A stretch of 7,853 nucleotides of DNA. It comes from an uncultured Rhodospirillales bacterium. Its GTDB lineage: Bacteria > Pseudomonadota > Alphaproteobacteria > Acetobacterales > Acetobacteraceae. The stretch is taken from the NCBI GenBank assembly GCA_903904805.1, contig CAIVDX010000396.1, forward strand, positions 1 through 7,853, in the 5' to 3' direction. Under the pieces are notes generated by a model. That model was not told the origin of the DNA, did not search any database, and saw only the letters and a list, made by a program, of their open reading frames with translations. The position numbers were made by a program, and so were the translations under genes. Within the stretch, counting starts at the first letter, position 1. Each line of letters starts with the position of its first letter. Of this stretch, positions 1 through 6,190 are shown piece after piece.

Positions 1-654
1 CCGCCGCTGCAGCTCGGCCAGGGTGCGCCCGGACAGCCGCGCATTCAGATAGTTCGAGGCCTGCTCAAGCGAGCTGGGCGGCAGACCGGGCGGGGTTTCG
101 ATCACCCGGTTTTCCACCTGGCCATCTGCGCCGACCAGCACCACCAACGCACGGCCCGGCCCGAGCCCGACGAACTCGATATGCTTCACCGCCCCTTCGG
201 ATTTCGGCGCCAGCACCAGCCCGGCCGCCGAGGACAGACCCGACAGCATCATCGAGGCATCCGCCAGCGTGTCTTCCATCGACTTGCCCGAGGCCGCCAG
301 CGTGGTGCCGATCGCGTCGCGGTCGGCCTCGCTCAGCTCGCCGAACTGCAACAGCCCGTCAACGAACAGCCGCAGGCCGCGATCGGTGGGCAGCCGGCCC
401 GCGGAGGTGTGCGGCGCGAACAACAGGCCCGCGTCAGTGAGGTCGGCCATCACATTGCGGATGGTCGCCGGCGACAGGCTGATCGGCAGGCGGCGCGACA
501 GGGTGCGCGAGCCCACCGGCTCACCATTGGCGACGTACGCCTCAACGATCTCGCGCAGCACCGCCGCCGCACGCGCATCCAGTCCGCCGGGCAACGCTGC
601 GTTCGAGCCGGCGCCCAGCAGGGCGCCCAGAGGCGGGGCAAAATTCTGGTCCAT
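1..654 (-). CDS. hrcA: Heat-inducible transcription repressor HrcA, partial (C-terminus outside the window)
   Basis: HrcA is the dimeric repressor that binds CIRCE operators upstream of groESL and often dnaK-group genes, and is released when GroEL is occupied during heat stress. The visible 218 codons read as a good HrcA. Residues 23-100 form the N-terminal winged helix, with the family signature VGSRTLSRRLPISLSPATIRNVMADL followed by AGLL..PHTSAGR.PT..G (shown here with gaps for the variable positions). The start of the GAF-like sensor domain follows around residues 105-218. HrcA is usually about 340-370 aa, so roughly the last 130 or more residues lie beyond the left edge. The start at 654 has a modest AAAGG ribosome site five bases upstream. 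grpE commonly follows hrcA and would be off the left edge. No convincing CIRCE is visible upstream. Identity is confident; regulation of this copy is unknown. Confidence 0.95.
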   Translation of the reverse strand, partial: MDQNFAPPLGALLGAGSNAALPGGLDARAAAVLREIVEAYVANGEPVGSRTLSRRLPISLSPATIRNVMADLTDAGLLFAPHTSAGRLPTDRGLRLFVDGLLQFGELSEADRDAIGTTLAASGKSMEDTLADASMMLSGLSSAAGLVLAPKSEGAVKHIEFVGLGPGRALVVLVGADGQVENRVIETPPGLPPSSLEQASNYLNARLSGRTLAELQRR

Positions 655-860
655 CGGGGCCTTTACCGGGAGATCCGGCCCTTGAAGCTAGCACCTGACC
701 GGGGTGGGTCAATGAGAGTCGCTGCATCCGCATGTCCGGCCTGCGTAGTTTCCGAGCCTGCCGCACCGGCACCGGCCGCGCGACGATTGCGCATATGCCT
801 CAGACAGGCCCAACGCCGCACCCCACCCAAGCAGCCCGACCTCTGCCCAGGAGACCTCCG
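655..860. promoter_or_regulatory. Divergent intergenic region, hrcA / small secreted protein
   Basis: This 206-bp gap separates two divergent genes and must hold both promoters. I cannot pick out a convincing -35/-10 pair on either strand. A sequence at 689-695 resembles the left half of a CIRCE operator (TAGCACC), but the matching right half is absent at the required nine-base spacing. No reading frame here looks like a protein. Confidence 0.45.
849..854 (+). promoter_or_regulatory. Ribosome binding site of the small secreted protein
   Basis: AGGAGA lies six bases before the ATG at 861. It decides the start: an open frame extends upstream to an ATG at 732, but only the ATG at 861 has this site and opens directly into a signal peptide. 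Confidence 0.75.
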
Positions 861-1265
861 ATGAACCGCGCGCCGCTCGCCCTCATTTTCAGCCAATGCC
901 TGCTGCTTGCCCCGCTCTGCGCCCACGCCCAAACCGCATCGCAGACGCCGCCATCGCAGATGCCGGCCCAGGCCGCCGCCGCACCCGCGGATGAGGCCAG
1001 CACCTGGCGCGCCCGCGCGCGTGCCGAGATGGCGGCGTGGCATGCCAAGATCGACGCCTGGACCACCGAGCAGAAAGCGACCGGAAAAGACCTCGGCGCC
1101 GACGCGAGCGCCGAACTGACCCGCGCCTGGAAGAACGCCCAGGAGGCGGAAGACCGGCTGGACAAAGCCACGCTCGACGGCTGGAAAGACGCCAAAGCCT
1201 ATTACCAGACAACCGCCGACAAACTCGCCGCCGCATGGAAGCGCACCGCGCCCGGCCACGGCTGA
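861..1265 (+). CDS. Small secreted, alpha-helical protein of unknown function
   Basis: I do not recognise a named family. The 134-residue product starts with a Sec-type signal peptide: Asn-Arg, a hydrophobic core rich in Leu/Ala, and a likely cleavage at AHA|Q after residue 23. The Cys at 20 is preceded by Leu, so it does not fit a lipobox and export to the periplasm is the simpler reading. Residues 24-45 are an Ala/Pro/Gln-rich linker. From about 46 to the end the chain is charged, Ala-rich and predicted helical, with Trp spaced among Lys/Asp/Glu/Ala (AWHAKIDAW, LTRAWKN, DGWKDAKAYY, KLAAAWKR). This recalls amphipathic-helix or apolipoprotein-like periplasmic proteins. It is monocistronic in view, divergent from hrcA and convergent with the operon ending at 1500. 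Envelope-stress involvement would be only a guess from position. Confidence 0.8.
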   Translation: MNRAPLALIFSQCLLLAPLCAHAQTASQTPPSQMPAQAAAAPADEASTWRARARAEMAAWHAKIDAWTTEQKATGKDLGADASAELTRAWKNAQEAEDRLDKATLDGWKDAKAYYQTTADKLAAAWKRTAPGHG

Positions 1266-1499
1266 CCGCGCAACCGCCGCCGCCAGTTGGAACAGGCCTC
1301 GCAGGCCAGGCGATGAAGGTGATTGAGCGTGGAGGCATCGCCCCCCACATACCAGCGCGGCTCCAGCCCGATGCGGCTGTGCGTCAGACCGATCTTGTGA
1401 ACCGATGCGACATCCGCCGCATCGAACGCGCCGGAGAACAGCAGCGCCAATGTTTCACCTGCGCATCGCCCGGCTGACGCGATCACCTGCGAAATTCCA
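1266..1499. other. Convergent intergenic stretch without an intact gene
   Basis: This lies between the ends of the small secreted gene and of the operon. Apart from the globin-like remnant on the minus strand, I see nothing coding. A short GGCCT-CGC-AGGCC hairpin at 1295-1307 has no T-run after it on either strand, so no intrinsic terminator is evident for either gene. Confidence 0.5.
1295..1456 (-). pseudogene. Remnant of a protoglobin / globin-coupled sensor domain
   Basis: On the minus strand, about 54 codons read as the middle of a protoglobin domain: a stretch like LLFSGAFD, then HKIGLTHSRIGLEPRWYVGG, then a short helix ending near HLHRLACEA. Globin-coupled sensors share the pattern IGxxHxxIGLxPxWYxGxY, in which the first His of IGxxH is taken to be the proximal haem ligand (family knowledge from memory). 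Here it is kept. What is missing marks a remnant: there are no recognisable A-E helices upstream, where the sequence runs into the end of another gene in a different frame. After Ala at 1295 the frame becomes unrelated Arg-rich sequence before its stop at 1202-1204. No output domain (chemotaxis or cyclase) follows. Two family Tyr positions (FDxxY and GGY) are Asp, each a single-base change. An open frame from an ATG at 1546 contains it, but I see no evidence that it is expressed. Confidence 0.6.
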
Positions 1500-2462
1500 C
1501 TATCGTGTCGCGCCGCGCGCCAGCGCATCCGCACGCACCGACCCATCCACCAGCCGCGCCAGATCCATCCGCGTCTGCAGATTGCCCAGTTCGATGAGCT
1601 GCTCCTGCATCCAGTTCAGCCTGTCCATCGGGATGCGCATCGTCGGGTCGATCGATCCGCTGCGCACCGCATCGTCGTAGATATAGCCGGGCCGCGGATC
1701 ATCCGCCGGCAGCCGGGTCACCTCGCGCGTGAGGGCCAGCGTCTCCTCACGATGCGACATGGCGAACTCCAGCGCCGCCATCTCGCCGGCGACAAAGCCC
1801 ACCACATCCGCCCGCCGCCGCGCGATCGCCCGCGCACTCGTTTCGATACATGTGCGAATATAGTTCGGCATCACCTCACGCGCGGCGACCAGCAGATGCA
1901 GCCCCGCCCGTTGCGCGAGCGGGACGTACTCCATCGACACCACGGTGGCATCAACCACACCTGCCAGCAGCGCCTTGTAGCGATCGGAATCGCCGCCGAG
2001 ATCGGCGAATGTCACGCTCTCGCGCGGCACATCATATTGTCTCAGATAGGCCCGCGCGACCAGGTCAGGCGCACCGGAGGGCCCGGCGATGGCGAATTTG
2101 CGGCCCCGCAGATCCGCCGCCGCATTGATGCCCTCACGCACGAAAATGCCATGCGGCAGGGTGGGCCAATAGCAGCCCAGCACCCGCACATCACCGCCAT
2201 GGGCGGCCGCCAATATGCCGATGCCCGGTCCGCCCTCGATGCTGTCCAGATCGCCCGACATCAGCGCGCGGATCAGCCCGGGATCGTCCTTCATCTCGAC
2301 GATCTGCAGATCCACGCCGGCACGTTGGGCGAAGCCGCCGCGGGCGTTCATCAGCACGATGCCGGCATCGGACTTCGGGATGAACACGCCGTGCCGCCAG
2401 ACCGGTATCTGCGCGAAACACGCTGACGGCAACAGCAGCAACGCGCACAGCAGCTGCCACAT
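1500..2462 (-). CDS. ABC-type substrate-binding protein, NMT1/SsuA-like (second of the operon)
   Basis: This is a periplasmic binding protein of the NMT1/THI5/SsuA type, which delivers small organic substrates to an ABC importer. The 320-residue product begins with a short signal peptide (MWQLLCALLLLPSACFA|Q, cleavage after residue 17). The lobe-and-hinge pattern of the family follows: a first lobe with GIVLMNARGGFAQRAGVDLQIV and IRALMSGDLDSIEGGPG, then ADLRGRKFAIAGPSGAPDLVARAYL, and a GVVDATVVSMEYV segment typical of the second lobe. The ATG at 2462 is chosen because it sits one base after the stop of the preceding gene (TGAGATG) and opens directly into the signal peptide. An ATG at 2507 would add 15 non-hydrophobic residues. 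It is the last gene of the operon and lacks a visible terminator. No cognate permease or ATPase is present. The substrate is unknown. Confidence 0.85.
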   Translation of the reverse strand: MWQLLCALLLLPSACFAQIPVWRHGVFIPKSDAGIVLMNARGGFAQRAGVDLQIVEMKDDPGLIRALMSGDLDSIEGGPGIGILAAAHGGDVRVLGCYWPTLPHGIFVREGINAAADLRGRKFAIAGPSGAPDLVARAYLRQYDVPRESVTFADLGGDSDRYKALLAGVVDATVVSMEYVPLAQRAGLHLLVAAREVMPNYIRTCIETSARAIARRRADVVGFVAGEMAALEFAMSHREETLALTREVTRLPADDPRPGYIYDDAVRSGSIDPTMRIPMDRLNWMQEQLIELGNLQTRMDLARLVDGSVRADALARGATR

Positions 2463-2463
2463 C

Positions 2464-3015
2464 TCAGAGATCGGGCAGCGGCCGGCTGCCATCGGGCACC
2501 GGCGCATCGAACACGTTCAGCGTCATCGCCACCATCGTGTAGAAGCCGATCGAGGCGGCGAGTTCGATCATCAGGTCAAGCCCGAAATGATCCAGCCCGC
2601 GCTGATACAAAGCCGCATCGATCACCCCGCCGGCCAGCGTGGCCCGCGTGATGGCATCCACCAGCGCCTCGTCATCGCGCACATAGGCAGGCGCCCTGCC
2701 ATGCCGCAACGCCTCGACGACATCATCCGACACGCCCTCGCTCAGCGCCTGATGCGCGTGGGCGAACCATTCGTACTGTGCCGAGAAATGCCGCGCGACA
2801 ATCAGAACCATCAGCTCGAACAGACGCTTCTCGATCTTGCCCTCAACACGCAGCGCATTGCCGAGGCGGTTGGCACGATCGCCCAGCGTCGGCTTGCGCA
2901 TCCAGATCGCGAACGGCCCGCGCACGGTGCCATGACGCTTCGCCGCAATCTCCTCATAGAGCACCTTCTGCTCGGGGGTCATCGCCTCCGGCGCGAGATC
3001 CGCAACGCGTGCCAT
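2464..3015 (-). CDS. Carboxymuconolactone decarboxylase (CMD) family protein
   Basis: The 183-residue protein belongs to the AhpD/CMD superfamily, small all-helical oligomers that include gamma-carboxymuconolactone decarboxylase and peroxidase-like AhpD. The core is at residues 62-91: EKRLFELMVLIVARHFSAQYEWFAH, with Glu67, the Tyr-Glu-Trp at 81-83 and His86 in the places the CMD family conserves. There is no CxxC, so a thiol peroxidase of the AhpD type is unlikely. It may be a lactone decarboxylase-like or other non-redox enzyme. The start codon overlaps the stop of the cupin gene by one base (TAATG) and has GGAGA seven bases upstream. Neighbouring binding proteins and a cupin suggest it acts on an imported small molecule, possibly an aromatic-pathway intermediate; that is inference. 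Confidence 0.85.
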   Translation of the reverse strand: MARVADLAPEAMTPEQKVLYEEIAAKRHGTVRGPFAIWMRKPTLGDRANRLGNALRVEGKIEKRLFELMVLIVARHFSAQYEWFAHAHQALSEGVSDDVVEALRHGRAPAYVRDDEALVDAITRATLAGGVIDAALYQRGLDHFGLDLMIELAASIGFYTMVAMTLNVFDAPVPDGSRPLPDL

Positions 3016-3539
3016 TATTTTTTCTCCGTGACATGTTCCGCCGGCGCGCCGCGCGCCACCGCGTGGCCGATGCCCAGCGGCTCGGCGTCGATCAGCACGA
3101 AGGCCACGCGCGCCGTTTCAGTGCCGCGATTGACCCACGCATGGTTGGTGCCGCGCTGGATCATGATGTCGCCCTGGTGCAGCGTGATCGTGCTGTCATC
3201 CATGTCCATGTCGATGCTGCCTGACAGCACCAGCACATAATCGACCGTCTCGGTGCGGTGCATCGTGGCGGTATTGCCAGGCGGGAAGTCATTCACCGTG
3301 AAGCGCGTGCCGTTCGCTGGTGGCGGGGTGCCGAGCTTGCGTGCGCCCATATCCTCGATCGCCTCGCCGATCGGCATCACGGTCGGCATGCTGTCGGTGC
3401 ACCACATCAGCGTCGACACGGTGCCCGCCGCGGATTGCCGCACATTGGCCGCCGGCGCATCGATCAGCACCTTCGCGACATTGTTCGCATCATGCCCGGT
3501 CACGATGCGCCGGATCGGCTTTCTCTCAGTCATATTCAT
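3015..3539 (-). CDS. Single-domain cupin protein
   Basis: The 174-residue product has one cupin beta-barrel in its C-terminal half. Motif 1 runs from Gly88 to Gly107 (G-x5-His94-x-Thr96-x3-Asp100-x6-G) and motif 2 from Gly123 to Asn137 (GDIMIQRGTNHAWVN). Compared with the classical cupin pattern, the second His of HxH is Thr, the Glu is Asp, and the Pro of motif 2 is Gln. His94 and His133 remain. I recall a common bacterial subfamily with just this HRT...D and QRGTxHAW pattern, so it is probably not decayed. The N-terminal about 80 residues are also part of that subfamily's layout. No signal peptide is seen, so it is cytoplasmic. A role in small-molecule modification or ligand sensing is plausible. 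The gene lies 33 bases after the first binding-protein gene and overlaps the CMD gene by one base. A second in-frame ATG at 3533 is an alternative start. Confidence 0.85.
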   Translation of the reverse strand: MNMTERKPIRRIVTGHDANNVAKVLIDAPAANVRQSAAGTVSTLMWCTDSMPTVMPIGEAIEDMGARKLGTPPPANGTRFTVNDFPPGNTATMHRTETVDYVLVLSGSIDMDMDDSTITLHQGDIMIQRGTNHAWVNRGTETARVAFVLIDAEPLGIGHAVARGAPAEHVTEKK

Positions 3540-3542
3540 TGA

Positions 3543-3550
3543 TCTCCTCT
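3543..3550 (-). promoter_or_regulatory. Ribosome binding site of the cupin gene
   Basis: AGAGGAGA on the minus strand. Its AGGAG core is four bases from the ATG at 3539 and ten from the in-frame ATG at 3533. The spacing is short for one and long for the other, so the start is not settled; the protein differs by only two residues. Confidence 0.65.
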
Positions 3551-3572
3551 TCGAGTGGTCTGAATTCCTGGC

Positions 3573-4511
3573 CTACGCAAAGCGCAGATGCGCCTGGTCG
3601 ATCGCGCCATGCAGCAGATCCTGCCGGCGCATCACCTCGATCATCCAGCTGAAGCTGTCGGCGGGCAGAGCCGGCGTGCTGTCCGGCAGGCTCAGATGCG
3701 CGACCACCTCGGGTGGCAATTTCGTATACGATCCAATTGCGACCCGCGCCTCGTCCGGATGGGCAGCGCCATAGGCGGCCCCTTCGGTGATCGCCGTGCG
3801 CACCGCACGTGCCGCGGCCTGGTTCGCGGTCGCCCAATCGCGTGTCGCCACATAGATCAATCCCGGAACCTGTGCGGGAAGGTCATCGACGAAGCTGCCC
3901 ACGAAGCGCCCTACGCCCATCGATGCCATCCGTTTGGTGAACAGTTCCAGACTCAACACCGCATCCAGCGTGCCGGCTTTCAGCAGATCAGGCATCGCCG
4001 GGAAGGTGGCTTCCACCATCGTCACCTCGGCGGCCTTGATCCCCTTGCCGCGCAGCCACTCGACGAACAGCACATGCATGATCGCGCCGAGGCCGGGCAC
4101 GCCGACCTTCTTGCCGATCAGGTCCCGCGGATTGGTATATTCGAGCCCGGAACGAACAACGATGCCATAGGTGTCGGCATTCTTCGGCCCGACCGAGGTA
4201 CCGCCCACCAGTGCCACAAGATCGATGCCGTTATCCACCGCCTGCAGAAACACCGTGCTGGTCACCGCGCCGACCTGCAATGAGTGCGACATCAGTGCTG
4301 CCGGCATGTTGGAATTCATCGCGATGTAGCTGACGGTGACATCAAACCCGGCGGCCGCGAACAGGCCGCGATCCTTGGCCATGAAGGCGGAGAGCGAATC
4401 GCCGGTGGTGTAGCCAATGCCGAGCTTTTCAGCGGTCTGCGCCCGCACCACGGCCGGCACTCCAAACGGCACGGCCAGCAGCGGGGCCGCCAACAGGCTG
4501 CGTCGCATCAT
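3573..4511 (-). CDS. ABC-type substrate-binding protein, NMT1/SsuA/TauA-like (first of the operon)
   Basis: The 312-residue product is a periplasmic binding protein for an ABC importer. The signal peptide has Arg-Arg at 3-4 and a hydrophobic run, with cleavage likely at VRA|Q after residue 24. The RRSLL could be a weak Tat motif, but Sec export is equally possible. Family features follow: GYTTGDSLSAFMAKDRGLFAA near the new N-terminus, AALMSHSLQVGAVTSTVFLQA, the hinge-side LIGKKVGVPGLGAIMHVL, and LLKAGTLDAVLSLELFTKRM. The start at 4511 is chosen for the GGGAGGA site seven bases upstream; an upstream ATG at 4595 would add 28 residues unlike a signal peptide. It is the first gene of the operon and probably its most translated one. 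The substrate cannot be read from the sequence. It has only family-level resemblance to the second binding protein, so the two are probably not recent duplicates. Confidence 0.87.
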   Translation of the reverse strand: MMRRSLLAAPLLAVPFGVPAVVRAQTAEKLGIGYTTGDSLSAFMAKDRGLFAAAGFDVTVSYIAMNSNMPAALMSHSLQVGAVTSTVFLQAVDNGIDLVALVGGTSVGPKNADTYGIVVRSGLEYTNPRDLIGKKVGVPGLGAIMHVLFVEWLRGKGIKAAEVTMVEATFPAMPDLLKAGTLDAVLSLELFTKRMASMGVGRFVGSFVDDLPAQVPGLIYVATRDWATANQAAARAVRTAITEGAAYGAAHPDEARVAIGSYTKLPPEVVAHLSLPDSTPALPADSFSWMIEVMRRQDLLHGAIDQAHLRFA

Positions 4512-4518
4512 GTCGAGA

Positions 4519-4525
4519 TCCTCCC
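4519..4525 (-). promoter_or_regulatory. Strong ribosome binding site of the first operon gene
   Basis: GGGAGGA on the minus strand, seven bases before the ATG at 4511. It is the best Shine-Dalgarno match in the window and decides the start of the first binding protein. Confidence 0.75.
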
Positions 4526-4547
4526 AAGGCGCCGACCGGTTGTCCCG

Positions 4548-4577
4548 GCCTGTGAGCGTTGGCCCATCCACACAGGC
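4548..4577. repeat. 7-bp inverted repeat in the divergent operon/ndh promoter region
   Basis: GCCTGTG (4548-4554) and CACAGGC (4571-4577) are perfect inverted copies separated by 16 bases, placing the half-site centres 23 bp apart, about two helical turns. It sits 37 bases upstream of the first operon start and over 100 bases upstream of ndh. It could be an operator for a dimeric regulator of the operon, or a 5'-UTR stem. Chance is not excluded. The rest of the 182-bp divergent gap (4512-4693) shows no clear promoter boxes. Confidence 0.35.
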
Positions 4578-4693
4578 AAACGTGGGTGCCGTCAAGCCAC
4601 CATGGGCGTGGGCGCGGCAAGATTTCCGTTGCGATTCGGTGTCGGCCCCGGCACGCTGCTCCCTTAACCGACAGTGAGGCCTGGCTCCCCGTC

Positions 4694-6049
4694 ATGACCC
4701 AGCAGTCTCCCCACCTTGTTCCCGCGACCGGCGCGAATGCCGGCGCGCACCGCATCGTCGTTGCCGGCGGCGGAGCGGCGGGTCTGGAACTCGTCACCAA
4801 ACTCGGAGACACGCTGGGCAAGCGTGGCCGCGCGCACATCACGCTGGTCGATCGCTCACGCACGCATCTGTGGAAGCCGCTGCTGCACTCCGTCGCCGCC
4901 GGCAGCCTGGATCGCTCCCAGCACGAGCTCAACTACCTGGCTCAGGCGCACTGGCACCATTTCATCTACCGCTACGGCGCGGTCACCGGGCTCGACCGCG
5001 TCAACCGCCATCTCCAGATCGGCGCGATGAACGACGAGGAAGGTCGTGAGGTCACCCCCGCACGGCTGATCCCCTATGACACGCTCGTCATGGCGATCGG
5101 CAGCATCACCAATGATTTCGGCACGCCAGGTGCCGCCGAATTCGCGGTGCCGCTGGAGACGCCGACCCAGGCCACGCGGTTCAATCGCCGGCTGATCAAC
5201 GCCTGTTTTCGCGCGAACTCCCAGGCCGAGCCGGTCCGGCCAGGGCAGCTGCACATCGCCATCATCGGCGCGGGCGCCACCGGCACCGAGCTGGCCGCCG
5301 AGCTGCACCGCACGGTGCGCGCCGCTGTGGCCTACGGTATGGATCGCATCAACCCCACCGAGGACATCAAGATCGTCCTGATCGAGGCCGCGCCCCGCAT
5401 CCTGCCGGCCCTGCCTGAACGGATTTCCGTCTCGACCCGCGCGCTGCTCGAATCGCTCGGGGTGCAGGTGCGCACCGGCGCGCGCGTGGCCGAGGTGCGC
5501 GCCGATGGCGTGGTGCTCGACAGCGGCGAGCTGATCCCCTCCGAGCTCGTCGTCTGGTCAGCCGGCGTGAAAGCGCCCGATGTGCTCAAGGACATTGGCG
5601 GGCTGGAGACCAACCGCATCAACCAGCTGGTGGTGAAGCCCACGCTGGAGACCACCCGCGATCCGAATATCTTCGCCATCGGCGACTGCGCGTTTCTCAA
5701 GCCCGACGCGGACAAGCCACCCATTCCGCCGCGCGCCCAGGCGGCGCATCAGATGGCCAGCCACATGGTCCGGCAGATCGAGGCCCGCCTTGCGAACACG
5801 CCGCTCACGGACTTTGTCTATCGCGATTTCGGCTCGCTGGTGTCACTCGGGAAATACAGTACCGTCGGCAGCCTGATGGGCTTCGTGGTGGGAAAATCGA
5901 TGTTCATCGAAGGGATGTTCGCGCGGTTGATGTACCGCTCGCTCTACAAGATGCACGAGGCCGCGCTGCATGGCGGCTCATCGGTAGCAATGCGTACACT
6001 CAGCAATCTGGTGGCCAGGTCGTCAGGGCCGGATGTCAAACTGCACTGA
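4694..6049 (+). CDS. ndh: Type II NADH:quinone oxidoreductase (NDH-2)
   Basis: NDH-2 is a single-subunit, FAD-dependent membrane-surface enzyme that passes electrons from NADH to quinone without pumping protons. The 451-residue product matches the usual 430-450. In order: an FAD-binding Rossmann motif Gly25-x-Gly27-x2-Gly30 (VVAGGGAAGLEL); the central TLVMAIGS segment; the NADH-binding motif Gly192-x-Gly194-x2-Gly197 (IIGAGATGTELAAEL); the second FAD contact FAIGDCA around Gly330-Asp331; and the quinone-site AQAAHQ at 348-353. A C-terminal stretch with DFGSLVSLGKYSTVGSLMG and GMFARLMYRSLYKMHE is the usual membrane-associating end. The ATG at 4694 fits the start of the fold, though its ribosome site is weak; an open frame reaches back to 4559 without family-like sequence. 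It diverges from the operon and converges on the helicase gene. Its stop codon lies inside the inverted-repeat element. Confidence 0.95.
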   Translation: MTQQSPHLVPATGANAGAHRIVVAGGGAAGLELVTKLGDTLGKRGRAHITLVDRSRTHLWKPLLHSVAAGSLDRSQHELNYLAQAHWHHFIYRYGAVTGLDRVNRHLQIGAMNDEEGREVTPARLIPYDTLVMAIGSITNDFGTPGAAEFAVPLETPTQATRFNRRLINACFRANSQAEPVRPGQLHIAIIGAGATGTELAAELHRTVRAAVAYGMDRINPTEDIKIVLIEAAPRILPALPERISVSTRALLESLGVQVRTGARVAEVRADGVVLDSGELIPSELVVWSAGVKAPDVLKDIGGLETNRINQLVVKPTLETTRDPNIFAIGDCAFLKPDADKPPIPPRAQAAHQMASHMVRQIEARLANTPLTDFVYRDFGSLVSLGKYSTVGSLMGFVVGKSMFIEGMFARLMYRSLYKMHEAALHGGSSVAMRTLSNLVARSSGPDVKLH

Positions 6050-6083
6050 AAGCAAGAATGTTCCTTTTCTGAAGAAAAGAACC

Positions 6084-6098
6084 AAAAAGACTTTGTCT
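6084..6098 (-). terminator. Possible intrinsic terminator for the helicase gene
   Basis: On the minus strand, AGAC-AAA-GTCT (6098-6088) forms a short stem followed at once by TTTT (6087-6084), with another T-rich hairpin beyond at 6060-6082. The stem alone is weak, so function would depend on the stronger central hairpin at 6110-6133 just upstream on this strand. Confidence 0.45.
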
Positions 6099-6139
6099 CG
6101 TTGGTTTCAGGGGTACCCCACATGGGATACCCCCGCACC

Positions 6140-6158
6140 AAACTTATAGAAGTTTTTT
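6140..6158 (+). terminator. Possible intrinsic terminator for ndh
   Basis: AAACTT-ATAG-AAGTTT (6140-6155) is a perfect six-pair stem running into three further Ts, then GC and another T-run. It lies about 90 bases past the ndh stop, just after the GC-rich hairpin at 6110-6133. It mirrors the minus-strand stem in the other arm. Confidence 0.45.
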
Positions 6159-6182
6159 GCTTCTTTTTTGCAAAAAAGAAGC
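6159..6182. repeat. Perfect 24-bp palindrome
   Basis: GCTTCTTTTTT-GC-AAAAAAGAAGC reads the same on both strands. It is the outermost hairpin of the right arm of the stop-to-stop element. The left arm has an imperfect counterpart at 6060-6082 with one bulged base. Confidence 0.8.
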
Positions 6183-6190
6183 GCTTGCCT

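Noticed and set aside
689..711. CIRCE-like operator upstream of hrcA
   Set aside because: The left half matches about six of nine positions but the right half at nine-base spacing matches only about three of nine.
181..864. Long plus-strand open frames opposite hrcA
   Set aside because: Their Arg/Gln-rich translations are the usual antisense shadows of a GC-rich gene; the minus strand carries clear HrcA motifs.
1295..1307. GGCCT-CGC-AGGCC hairpin as a terminator for the small secreted gene
   Set aside because: The stem is only five pairs and no T-run follows on either strand.
1202..1546. The open minus-strand frame around the globin-like segment as an intact 114-residue gene
   Set aside because: Only the middle resembles a protoglobin; both ends overlap other genes and read as unrelated sequence, and helices and output domain are missing.
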